Source of the DNA: Ascochyta rabiei
Lineage: Eukaryota > Ascomycota > Dothideomycetes > Pleosporales > Didymellaceae
Reading direction: 5' to 3'
Assembly (NCBI RefSeq): GCF_004011695.2
Contig: NC_082420.1
Span: 310,001-374,000, forward strand
Length of the DNA stretch: 64,000 nucleotides
Numbering within the stretch: the stretch's first letter is position 1; each line of letters opens with the position of its first letter. Shown here piece by piece: positions 21,860 through 32,294 of this stretch. The translations under genes and the position numbers were made by a program. The notes under the pieces are model-generated. The model made no database searches, was not told the DNA's origin, and was given only the letters and a program-made list of their open reading frames with translations.

Positions 21860-22466
21860 ATGGCAGGTCTTATGTCGTCCCCTGTCGCACCTATGCACTG
21901 ATACGAGCCCCAGGCGTCCGAGTCGCGGCTTTACACCTTCTCAGACGAGACGAAGACGAAGCTACGTAAATTCAGACTGGGCACATCACGCGCCAAAGAT
22001 CCTCAGGCTGTCATCTGTATGATCCTCTCGCGTTCCTAGCCGCTATGCGCCCACCACTCAAACCCAGAGCAAGGCTGATGCCGGCACCGTTCAGACGAGA
22101 TCGATAAGAAGACACTGGAGGTCAGGCCTGTCGACGATGAGGTGTACACAGACGTAGGATCCGTGGCGGACGAACTGCCTGATCATGCACCACGCTTTGT
22201 GCTGCTAAGTTACCCTCTCACACTCGTATGTTCCGCGAGCTGTTCGCATGAGCAGGTATGGTCGCTGACACGCGCAGGATTCCGGCCGCTTGTCGGTTCC
22301 CTACGTCATGCTATACTACCTACCAATCACTTGCAACAGCGAGGTCAAGATGTTGTACGCCGGCGCAAAGGAATTGATGAGGAACACAGCAGAGGTCAAC
22401 CGAATCATTGAAATTGACAACGCTGAGGACCTGGACGACATCGAGGATAAATTGAAGGAGTCATAG
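21860..22466 (+). CDS. AIM7: Glia maturation factor / ADF-homology protein
   Basis: Four exons (21860-21862, 21914-22016, 22095-22225, 22278-22466) encode 141 residues. The protein reads MASESRLYTFSDETKTKLRK..GTSRAKDPQAVIY, then DDEVYTDVGSVADELPD, SYPLTLDSGRLSVPYVMLYYLP and MLYAGAKELMRNTAEV, a complete ADF-H fold of the GMF subfamily. Family knowledge: GMF binds Arp2/3 and promotes debranching of actin filaments rather than binding actin like cofilin. Exon 1 is the ATG alone. The only donor that keeps frame and the expected N-terminus is ATG followed by GCAGGT, so intron 1 (21863-21913) would be of the GC-AG class. The nearby GT at 21867 gives the wrong phase. Introns 2-4 are canonical. Confidence 0.9.
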
Positions 22467-25400
22467 CTGGCAAAGGATGAGGGCTGGTAACGAGAAATGA
22501 GACAGACAGCTAAACGCAGACCGCCGAGCGATAGCGCTACAACATAAACGCATAGCACAAATCCCGATATTATGGCAATACACGAAAGGGCATTCAAGCG
22601 TCATACACGCATTACGATCGCAGGCAACACCTGATTGTCTTGCGTCCCTTTTGAGTACCATATAGCCAGCTCTCAGGCTCTGTATGCAACAACATCCACA
22701 TTGTTCATCGTCGAAAGCTAATTTTTCTCAATAGCGTTAAAGACAATAAATCACTGTGCCGCAAGCTTGCACCATTCCAGATTGCCACGATGATCATCAT
22801 GCTGTTCATCACCGAGGAGTCGCCGTTCTTGTTGCCTGTCATATCCAAGATTGCGATCATTCCGGTTGCGATCCTGATGTCCTAACTTGACAGTTCTCCG
22901 ACCTTTATGCGCGTCGTCCTGCGTCACCCAACTACAATGCAGCAGCCCGGCTCATGTGTGCTCAATCAAAACGATGCTTTGAGTCCAGAGAACGACTGTT
23001 GGAGTGATGCAGCACTGTTTGTGCAGTAAGGTTCAAGACCAGTGACAGGCTTCAGATACGCGCACATAAGCGATGTTGTGAAGACGACGAGAGGACATGA
23101 AAAATTTGGACCCATATTTACAAGCACTGTCCTGGAAATTGGAGTGTTGTGATGTGCAAGCGCACAGATATGCTGAGATGTACTGAGTTCTACAACGACT
23201 CGTGACGGACTCAGTTTATTCTCATTGTCGCGGTATCTCAGGGTTGCTTTGTATGTTTGCACCCGTCTCACTACATCCTAACAACACAGTCGTCGTATTA
23301 GTATTGGAAAGAATAGACTGCAAATTCCGAATTCAACGCCACTCCATACCACTTTGTTACAGACATCAGTCACCGCGTTGTAGTCCTGAGCCTAGCTCTA
23401 CGATTCGAGAAAAGAACGATTAAGACCGAGAAGCATATGATCAGAGAGACGCGGTTAGTCTTTGCTACATATTTGGGAAGGTCGATGAGTCAGCTTGAGC
23501 CGAAGCAGGAGGAACGATAGTACAGTAAACCTCTAATGGCTGCAGGCTTATCCTGACGCAAGACAGACTGTCAGCGTACAACTTAAACCTCGCACCTTCG
23601 AATCAGCAAAGCCTATGTCCGTAGTCTGCCGTCAAGATGAGCAGAATCTCATTTGATATAACAGTCACATATTTTGCATAGCTTTCGAATCTGTATTCAA
23701 TCCCTCAACTTGAGGGACAGACTAGCCTATGGTCTGCGTGCACAGCAAGCAATGGAGAAGTCTCCAGAACAGCCTGATATCCACCTCACCATGTTAGTCA
23801 GCAGTCAGCATTTTAGCTGACTCGATTTGGCATGCCACGTAAGCTGCGATCAAAAACAGCCTTCTAGCGGGTGGGTGCGCCTCTACGCCACAGCTAAGAA
23901 AACCACTGATGAACTTTCAAAGACTCCAGGAGATTATGCTCACTAGTAGGACACACTATTAATCAAGTGAAAGTACGTGATAGAGTGCCTGCACCTGTGA
24001 CTGCACTCCTGGACTACTGCAAAGAACAGTCGCAAACTTACGGTCTTACATCAGAAGGTAGAACGCTCGTGCACGCCTCATTTATAGTTGATGTCAAATT
24101 TATTGCGCAAACTGTACGCCACAGTGAAATAGGAGACCTTGGATAAAATTCAACTTGTCACAAAATCCCGTGCTCGATCGAAGTTGTGTCTATCGAGGGT
24201 ACTAAATTCACAGCAAATCGGTTGTCCTGCCAAAATTTCACGATTTTGGCAAATTTGTAGCTATTAATTCCATGGCTTGATACATCTTGGTCGATCAGAC
24301 AAGGCTATATGAATGTGTGACAAGCCGGCTTCGGTTCATCTTGCACTGTATGCAGCTCGCACCTGCACATGACGATACCGTTGAGTCCGAATATAGTGAG
24401 ACTTACATAACCTGTGCTGACGATCCTCTGTCTGCTCGATACACTGATAAAAGATTAATGCCTTGAAATTTCCGACGTTTGCAAATTCACATAGACTCTC
24501 GAAGGGAAACTTTCGATCTTCTTTGCTTCATAGCAGAACATGGAATTTCAATTCTGACCTCCAGGCCTATGTCGTACAAGCCCAGGTGACCAGATTTGCA
24601 GCTCTATGACGTTGAGTCTGTGTTATGCCCACGAGAATAGTACAGCAGATTAGCGCAACATATCGTTCCGATATTTTGGCCTAACTTCTCGTTGCCGAGG
24701 CTCGTATACATTGTCCACGTCACAACCTGCATGGAATCCAAGGTAATGCGGCCTTGAGTACTCTACTGCTGAAGGTGGCAGGTATCCATTGAAAGCATTT
24801 GTAGCCTGGGCCACGAGATAGAGTATAACCATTGCCGCGAACTCGCTGAGACAATGCTTTCGCGCAAAAGGCGATCACAATCAAAATTGTTCTTCACACT
24901 TACATGAACGTGGCTACTGGAACGCGACGGCGAGTGTAGACCTGGAGGGGATTACCAAGGCCTCGCGGCTATGGCCCCAAAGGTGATGGCGTCCACTAGG
25001 TACTGGTATGCAGTGCGGTCCATATGTCCAGGTCAGGGCTAGTTTCAGTAGATCACCCTGAGCGCCATCAAACGGTGCGCTCAATCCGGTCGCAAGCCCT
25101 AGAGTGTTCCTGCCGTCTAGTCTAGCAGCGAAAGAGCAGCGGCTTTAGCCAATAACCATCGATTTTGATGTTCCGATGCCTCGGTCAACACGCCACGTTG
25201 CGAAACTACAACCGTACACATTGCTCGGAAGAATATCAGCAATATGTCGAGTGATTTCATGGATTACTGTCTTCCATTCCACGACCTGGTTGTGGGCAAA
25301 GAACGGTGCAGAGTCGATTCAATTACAGGAACATACGACTTTGACATCATGCACACATGCGCTCTGTGCACGCATAGCGGTACAGGTGGACGAGGCGCCA

Positions 25401-25794
25401 GGCCTATTACATGCTTCTGCCGGTTTCGCGGCTTCGGTCCAATTCATCGATCATGTTTTTAAATTCTGCGTGCGGGGACCCCGCATTGAAAAAAACGCCG
25501 CTCCACCTCGGTGTACCTACCGGTAGTGTGACCGCTGTTAGTAGTTCTCGCCTCATGTCCATCGGGACTGGCTCCGCGCAGAATGCGTGCGTCGTGACCA
25601 CTTGCCGCGGCTTGTTTGTACGTTAGCTTCGTATTCAGTCGATAGCGTACCTCAGCACCAGGCCTCTATGAGGATAAAGACCTGCACCACGCGTGCGCAG
25701 TCTTGTGATCAGTGGCCTGCGTCTGTAGAACCTTCTGCGTAACGTTTCACTACATAGGCGCGCCTCACTTGCTTGAGAAGACGCTTCCATCACC
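22467..25794. other. Large gene-free region
   Basis: About 3.3 kb without any frame I can defend; the longest are 100-116 codons and show no domain character. Base composition is near 50% GC, so it is not a strongly RIP-degraded block. An 8-bp perfect inverted repeat with a 6-nt loop (GCCAAAAT..ATTTTGGC) occurs at 24229-24250. It marks the start of the gene-poor accessory stretch. Confidence 0.5.
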
Positions 25795-27797
25795 ATGGGC
25801 CATGCTATGCAAACACCGGGGCATGACCCTCACGATACCAATGTCCGCGATATCGAGAAAACCGGCGATCATGCTTCCCATCGCGAGTGGAAGGACCATA
25901 CGCCCCCCAGCGAGGTCGAGAAAGGCGAGCAGCTGCACCTGGCTCCAACTATCAGCAGAGGGCCAACTGTGCACGAAAAAGTGAGTTGGACATTCAGTCA
26001 TGAAAGACGTTGACTAATCGACGTCTTATAGATGAATGGAAAGCTTTTCATGACTCTGTTGTGCATGTCCTTTCTGTGGATTGGCTCGCAAATTCCACTG
26101 TTCCTGTTTGGTTCCGTCCTGCCTCTCATCTACAATGATATTGGTGGTGTCGACAGATGGGTCTGGTTCGTGATCGGCTATCTCATCCCCAACGCTGCTC
26201 TTTGTCCATTTGTAGGTGCACTATCCGATCTCTTTGGCCGCCAGAAGGTCGCGATTTTTGGACAGGTGTGTCTCATTGTGGGGCCTATCATCACCGCAAC
26301 GGCAAACTCAATGAACATCGCTATAGGTACGTGGTTGCACACCGTTATCAAAATTGAGTACACTGACATTATCTAGCTGGCAATGTCTTCTCTGGTGTCG
26401 GTGCTGGTATGAACGAACTCATTGCACTCGCCGGGACAGCAGAAGTCGTGCCTGTCAAGGATCGTGGCAAGTATGTTGGCCTGGTCGTCTTGACCATCCT
26501 GCCTTTCTGCCCATCAGTTTTGTACGCCCAACTCATCGCTGAATCGAGCAACTGGCGCTACAACGGTATTTTCGTCGGCGTTTGGAACTTCATCGGCCTT
26601 CTTCTATGCGTTTTCTGTTACCACGACCCCTCTCGCCTTACCGCAGAGTACACTGCAACTCATGTCCTAAAGCGCATTGACTATATTGGTGGTGTTCAGA
26701 GTATTGGCGGCATCACCTGTTTCATGATGGGTTTGCAATGGGGCGCATCACAAGTGAGTCATCTTCGGATCCCTTCTTCCTCTTCGTGGTGACTAACATA
26801 TTCCAGTATGTATGGGGAAGTGTGCACAATATCATACCCCTGATCATCGGAATCATCATGATTGCGGCTTTCTTTGTATGGGAGTTTTTTGCGCCGCATC
26901 CCATGGTCCCTCGAGCGTTGTTCAAGAAGGCCAAGAAGACGATGATTGTAATTCTTTTGATTACTTGGCTCAGCGGTGGCAATTTCTTCGTTTTGCTCCT
27001 TTTCTGGCCTACTCAAATCTACAATGTATATGGTAAGTCCAGTCGTTTCTTTTTATTGAGAATATACTGATTGTACTTTAGGTGACGACCCAATCGGTGT
27101 CGGTGTTCGATCTCTCCCTATCGGATTTGGTATCGTAGTCGGTGCAGCAATCTGTTTGGTCCTCATCCCCATCACCAAGGGTCGCATTCGCTTGTTGCTA
27201 CTACTATTCACGGCCTTGATGACTGCAGGCACCGGTGCCATGTCAGTCTCCACACCCCACAACCTCAACACCATTTATGGTCTTGTCACCATCGCATCTA
27301 TCGGCGTCGGCGGTGTGATCATCCCATGCTCCATTATTGCACAGATCGCCTGTCCAGATGAGCTCATTGCCACAGTAACCGCCATCACACTCAGCCTCCG
27401 TTACATAGGTGGTGCTATCACGTTTGCGGTCGCCTCCAATCTCTTCTACCACAATGTCACCATCTACGCGACTGAGATAGTTGCTACCAAGACTATTGCC
27501 GGAAATGCCATCATCAATCCTTTCAAACCTGAAGGTTTGGCGCTTATTGCGCATGTCACAGAACTTGTTGCAAATGCTCAATTCGATCAGCTGCGCGAGA
27601 TACTCGCTACAAATCCTCTGGTCTTGAACAGGAACAGTTACGGACTTATCGTTGCGAGTGCACAAGAAGCCTTCTCCCTGGCCTATCGATGGCCATATTG
27701 GGTCTCTATCGCTTTTGGAGGGTCTTGCTTCATTCTCAGTATCTTTGTTGGCGACATTGGGGCCCTTCTGGACAGCCATATTGCCGCTGCCGTCTAG
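25795..27797 (+). CDS. MFS efflux pump, TRI12/fungal trichothecene-efflux family
   Basis: Five exons (25795-25980, 26032-26326, 26377-26753, 26807-27032, 27082-27797) encode 599 residues. About 14 membrane segments follow a polar ~60-residue N-terminus. The first helices read LFMTLLCMSFLWIGSQIPLF, with GGVDRWVWFVIGYLIPNAALCPFVGALSDLFGRQ (the loop 2-3 MFS signature G..SDLFGR), then GVGAGMNELIALAGTAEVVPVKDRGKYVG and, near the C-terminus, FSLAYRWPYWVSIAFGG. This arrangement is typical of the TRI12/siderophore-like DHA2 group, plasma-membrane exporters of toxins or siderophores. The substrate cannot be read from sequence. The tyrosinase and TRI14-like genes lie 3-8 kb downstream beyond a repeat block. 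Confidence 0.93.
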
Positions 27798-28224
27798 ACA
27801 GTAAGGAACGAGTTGGCGACTAGCCAGAGTCCGTTGATTTACCATTAGTCACACATGGGAGAGGAATACAAAACGAACTCACCAAATTCGACTTTCTAGA
27901 CAGGAATCTATCGTGCTCCTCTGCAGTGTCTCTCATATGCCTACTCTTACGTTAGCTCACGAAGTAGGAGTTCTGCTTTGAAGTAGGCAAGACTGCCTTT
28001 GAGATTATGGCTGGCTCTAAATTCGCCAAGATGATATTGCTCTTAAATATTGCAACAAATTTTCGCAACTGTGAGTCGTTCTTTCCATCGTGCGGGGAGA
28101 ACTGTAATCACACGAGCCAACTTATTTCATTTCCATAGACCTAGGATGAACGTGTCTGTGAACACGTCAACATGAATGCATAACAAAGTGATGACAATGA
28201 CAACGAAAACAACAAGAACTTCAT
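27798..28224. other. Intergenic, convergent
   Basis: The gap of 427 bp between the MFS stop codon and the convergent deacetylase remnant shows nothing beyond presumed 3' flanks. Confidence 0.4.
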
Positions 28225-28637
28225 TCATAGCGGATTTACGACAGAGATGAGAACCAGAAGTGCCGAGAAGGGGTAGGATAGTAGTCCTGTGTTCTGCAAA
28301 GCCTTGCTTGCTGAACCTGTTGTTTGTTCTGGCACGACGCCACCGGAAGTGCTGCTGGAACTCGGAAACAAGCCGGAAAACAACATTGAAGTGGAAGTTT
28401 CGCTGCTAGAAGGTGAACTGATCTGTAATGTGGACAAGCAGGTCCTCAATGATGGCGGTAGATTACCATTAACTGTGAAGAAGTTGAAGTGATCGATGCT
28501 GACAATTTGCCCACACGGTCGGCCAAATCACCAGATTGGCGATACCAGTCCTCCTCTGGTTCGTAGAGACACTCGCCCACAGTGACTGCCTTGTATCCAA
28601 GCTGCGTAAGGGTCGAGAGCATATATTTGGTAAGATC
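28225..28637 (-). pseudogene. Truncated 3' end of a GPI-anchored chitin deacetylase
   Basis: Reading leftward from 28637, the sequence gives LTKYMLSTLTQLGYKAVTVGECL, then a WYR motif, the usual C-terminal end of an NodB-type chitin deacetylase domain. A canonical intron (28531-28473) joins it in frame to a Ser/Thr-rich tail ending in a hydrophobic segment (LLSYPFSALLVLISVVNPL), a GPI-anchor signal. Immediately upstream an in-frame TAA appears and the sequence changes to the AT-rich block, so the catalytic motifs and N-terminus are missing. The remnant is intact enough to be recent or protected from mutation. A short undetected upstream exon cannot restore the missing domain because the next kilobase is non-coding. 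Confidence 0.72.
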
Positions 28638-28639
28638 AT

Positions 28640-30160
28640 TAGCAATTTACCTAATGATGACGTAGCGTTGAAGAAAAAATACCTCGAAAGTTAGAATAGA
28701 GTGTTAATAAGTTGAATAAGTTCCTTATCGTAATGTAATAGTTAATGACTATTATTTAGCTATACAATCCTAATAACGTACACTATAAGTAAGTAGCTAA
28801 CATAAGTAAGTAGCTTACTTTTACTAAGACTATACTTATACTTTAACATCTGTTAAAGTTGTACTTTATTTAAAGACCGTAAGCACTGATTCTATTAGTT
28901 CTTAGGGATGAGTACGGTTACTAGATTAGTAAGGGTTATTAACTAAGCAAAGCTTGTAAAGATAGGGTGTAATAAGTAGTACAGAGTAGACTGTCTAGCT
29001 TAAGAGCAGGTTAAGATTCTAAAGATAAACTTAATTAAGAAGGTTAAATATAAACTAGAAGGGTTATATTCCTACTAACTATATACTAAGGAGATATAGT
29101 GCTTATTAACAAGTAACTAGGGTTAGTCTAATAAAATACAAGAGGGTGCTTATTGTTAGGCGCTGGGCCCGGGGGTACCTCTGCCTGTCTTGGCGAGCTA
29201 CCATGGGGCTAGTCAGCCCGGACTATATAAAGGTGTCGGAGGTTATTGCTAATACTCCAGCAATTAGTCTCGTCACTACATACTACGTACCTCAATACAC
29301 CTGCTATCCTCTTCAACCCTATTCTCCCTCGTGATCGCTTTGTACACTCTTTACACTTATTAATAAGCACATTATACTATGCTTGTTAATAAGTATATTA
29401 TACTATACTTATTAATAAGCAGTTATATGTGTTATGCTTGTTAATAAGCAGTTATGTAACGTCCCTGTCTGCTCTGTCTTTCTCTACTGTTCGTTCCTTT
29501 AGGGCAGAGTTAGGGGTCTTGGTTGGCTAGTACTTATGTTTGTGCCGTGCCCTGGCACAGGATTGTAACAACATCTTTTTAATACTATAGTATATAGTAG
29601 TAATATACTATATAAAGGAGGTATCTTAGACTAACTCGTAGTACTCATATTAGATAACTAAACTTACTAAACCAGGTTAGGGTTAACCTTAGTTAACTTG
29701 GGGGCTAGCTACCTACATAAAAAATCAGCCATCTAAACTAATAATTATTAATTAATTACCTTTATTATCATCTTTACATATTAAGTATATTATCTAAAAA
29801 TTGAGAGTCTTACTAATACTACTAAAATACCCTTTTAGCATTTTGCTATCAATAATACAGGATTTAATAATAATCCTAATAAATTACATAACCTATATAT
29901 CTTAGCTATACTAGGTATAGACCTACTACGCCTTTCTAGACGTATAGAAGAAGATAGACCTACACTAGACTATCTCTACCCTACCCTAGGGTACCCCTTA
30001 CCTTTTTGCCAGCGTACCCTACCCAACCCCTACCCAACCCCTACCCTTTTACTAGCCTACTAGTACTTAAAAAAAAAGCTTCTTTGTAGAGTCTGATTCG
30101 TCTATAAGGTACATTACTCTATTTACTAGCACAACATAATTAAACTCTAAGACAGAGATT
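28640..30160. repeat. AT-rich degraded repeat block
   Basis: A block of about 1.5 kb dominated by TAA/TTA/TAT words with many palindromic TTATTAATAA-type motifs, no coding frame, and sharp borders against normal-composition DNA. It is interrupted by the more GC-rich probable solo LTR. Such islands are the expected product of RIP on transposons. A C-rich microsatellite of TACCC/AACCCC words lies near 29985-30048. Confidence 0.75.
29154..29572 (+). mobile_element. Probable solo LTR of a retrotransposon
   Basis: Starts TGTTAGGCGC and ends GGATTGTAACA, so the termini form the TGTTA..TAACA inverted pair typical of LTRs. Inside, ACTATATAAAGG looks like a TATA box, followed about 60-90 bp downstream by pyrimidine-rich CTCTTCAACCC sequence as in an R region. 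Four to five copies of a palindromic TTAATAAGCA motif lie in its second half. No second LTR, primer-binding site or polymerase sequence is found nearby, and no clear 5-bp target duplication, so the assignment rests on end structure and the TATA element. Confidence 0.45.
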
Positions 30161-31100
30161 CTAAATTCCTAAGAGACCATCTGTATTTGATTTGAATTAT
30201 CTAGGTTCTACTTGCGTATAGTCCTTGGCGGCCAGCTCCTGACATAGCTAACGAGCGTTCTACCAGCATCTAAATAACCGCTCTACAGACCTTAGTCCTG
30301 CTCATCGAATTTGTCGGCTCTAGCAGCGCATTGTTCACACTCGTCACAGGACTCGCTGTCCCATCACCTACCGTGCAATTGCCAGAAACAGGGAAGCTGT
30401 ACAATGTCCGACTTCATCATGTTTTACTCAGTTGCAGCAATTCCGTACAGCTAGCGTAGCTCAGCCGCACACTTTGCACACGCATGCAGTCAATCAGCTG
30501 CAGCAAAATGACAAACCGTCGTCTCTATAGCTGATCGCATTAGGTGGAAATGATATGGCTACATGTTTTCGCGACACCATATCAGCGATGGGGCCAGCGT
30601 TGAATTTAGCACCATCCGCAGGGTCGCCAAAATTTGATAGGTGAGTGTGATGGCGCTGTACGTAGGCGATCAGAGGCGGAAAAAACAAAAATATGGTAGA
30701 GCAAGTTATTGGGCGGGCCCTTAATGGTCGTTGTCCTTGAAAATCTGTTGTAATTATTACATTTTTGCCGAGCTCCAGAATTATACACAATCTTGCCCGG
30801 CTACAGAAGTCTTTAAACTTTTACCCAGTTCTAAACATTTGTACAATTTCGCCCCGTTCTAAAATTTCCCACACCTTTGCCACGATCTAAAATTTCCAAC
30901 ACCTTTGCCCAGCTCCAAAATTTCCCACCTTTGTCCTGCTCCAAAATTCCTCCGAAGGCTCACTGCTGGGCCTGAGTACAGTTCATCGGTGACAATTGTC
31001 TTGAAGAGCATCTAACCCATCTGCACCCGCTGAAAGCACTTGCGGATATTGACATGATTTACTTGTTTGTGGCCGCGCTGTCAGTGGTCCAACTTGATGC
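30161..31100. other. Intergenic region downstream of tyrosinase
   Basis: No gene seen. It includes the 28-bp degenerate minisatellite at 30765-30955. Base composition returns to normal after the AT-rich block. Confidence 0.5.
30765..30955. repeat. 28-bp degenerate minisatellite, about seven copies
   Basis: Successive units begin TTGCC at 30765 and recur at exact 28-bp steps for five copies, then one 26-bp and one partial copy. The shared core is approximately TTGCCC(A/C)G(C/T)TC(C/T)AAAATTTCC. Copies differ mostly by C/T and A/G changes, with the right-hand copies best conserved. Confidence 0.85.
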
Positions 31101-32294
31101 TTATTTGTATCCATAGCAGTAGTCTCCACCTGAAACGTCGAGGATCTCCCTAATTGGCTTGGCCTTCGCTAGGAACCCCATATCCATCATATAGTCAAGC
31201 GTGATGTTCTTGCCAGATGGATCATCGAGGAGAGCGTCAGTGCCGGAAACAGCAGTTTGTCCTTTTGCGCGTGTAGCGTGATCACCCTGCTGCCAGGTAG
31301 TGTACGTTTTGTCCACGAAAGAATGATGTAGCCAGAACACTGGATCGGAGGGGCTTGCCCAGAAGTCCCACATTTCCGGACCGACTGCGAAGTGACCGCC
31401 ACCGTGAACCCCCATACTAAAGCTGTTGTCGGGGTCGCCTGCGTTGAATGCTGCTACCATGGTGGTGAAGTCAGGGGCTAAAGTTATGTTGGTGATGGCT
31501 GACGGGTCCGAGTACGAACCGCTCGCGACTTTGTTATTCAGGTCTCGGGTCAGGCAGTGTGGGTGGTAGCCCAAAGGATCCTCGAGAGCTGGCAAATTCT
31601 TGAAGTCAGAGACCTGAGGGAATAACTGGAAAGACCCATTGTGATTGGCAAAAGGACCAGTGACTACACAACCGCCACCGTTTCCATTCGTAAGCGCAGT
31701 ACCGACTCCTGGAACTATCGCAGTAGTGCGACTCGGGTTGAAAAGCCCATCACCGCTTAGTGAGGTCTCACTACCATCAAAGATAGGGGAAGCAGTAAGG
31801 TTAGTAGCCCACTTGGGCCAGTCAATATAAGGGATGGCGTACTCGTAGCCACATTCTGTGCGAAGAGTGTTTTCGAAGACATGGATAAATTCGCGGTGGA
31901 AGGTGGGGAAAGCTCCGTTCAAGTGTACGTGGACAGTACGGTTGATATGCGTTGCAACAAAGTCGTCGTAATGATTCTGAGCTCCTGGTGCTAGTCCCTC
32001 GGGAATTCGTGATGGGAGTTTCATCAAACATTTAACACTGTTGATAAAGGCCAGGCGTTCTGTGGTAGATATATCGCCCCTGTCACGATGTGAGTAAAAC
32101 TTCTAAGATCTAGATTTCAACGAGTAGACATACCATTCCCGACGGATTAGGCGAATGTCGTCGTTGCAGTTTTGGGAGCGATGACCGATTAGATCAGATC
32201 GATGATTCTTGTATGATACATCTGTCGGTGCAGCTTGGGCGAGAACAGCCACGAGCAACCAGCCCTGTAGGGTATTGCGGAAAAATTGTAACAT
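31101..32294 (-). CDS. Secreted tyrosinase (type-3 copper oxidase)
   Basis: Two exons (32294-32134 and 32079-31101, intron 54 bp) encode 379 residues. A signal peptide (GWLLVAVLAQAAP near residue 20) is followed by a tyrosinase domain. The CuA site is visible in VHLNGAFPTFHREFIHVFE, with His106, His115 and an upstream His (90 or 98). The CuB site is visible in HGGGH (279-283) and DPVFWLHHSFVDK (His305/306). These six histidines are expected to hold the binuclear copper centre that oxidises phenols to quinones. At 379 residues it lacks the long C-terminal shielding domain of latent fungal tyrosinases, resembling short secreted forms. Several NxT/S sites fit secretion. Substrate is not determinable; it may act on pathway intermediates or phenolics. 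Confidence 0.94.

Noticed and set aside
24229..24250. 8-bp perfect inverted repeat in the gene-free region
   Set aside because: A single short hairpin with no neighbouring gene end, T-run or repeat; expected by chance in 64 kb.
29985..30048. Telomere-like CCCTACCC/AACCCC words
   Set aside because: Units are irregular and do not form TTAGGG/CCCTAA arrays; a simple C-rich microsatellite inside the AT-rich block.
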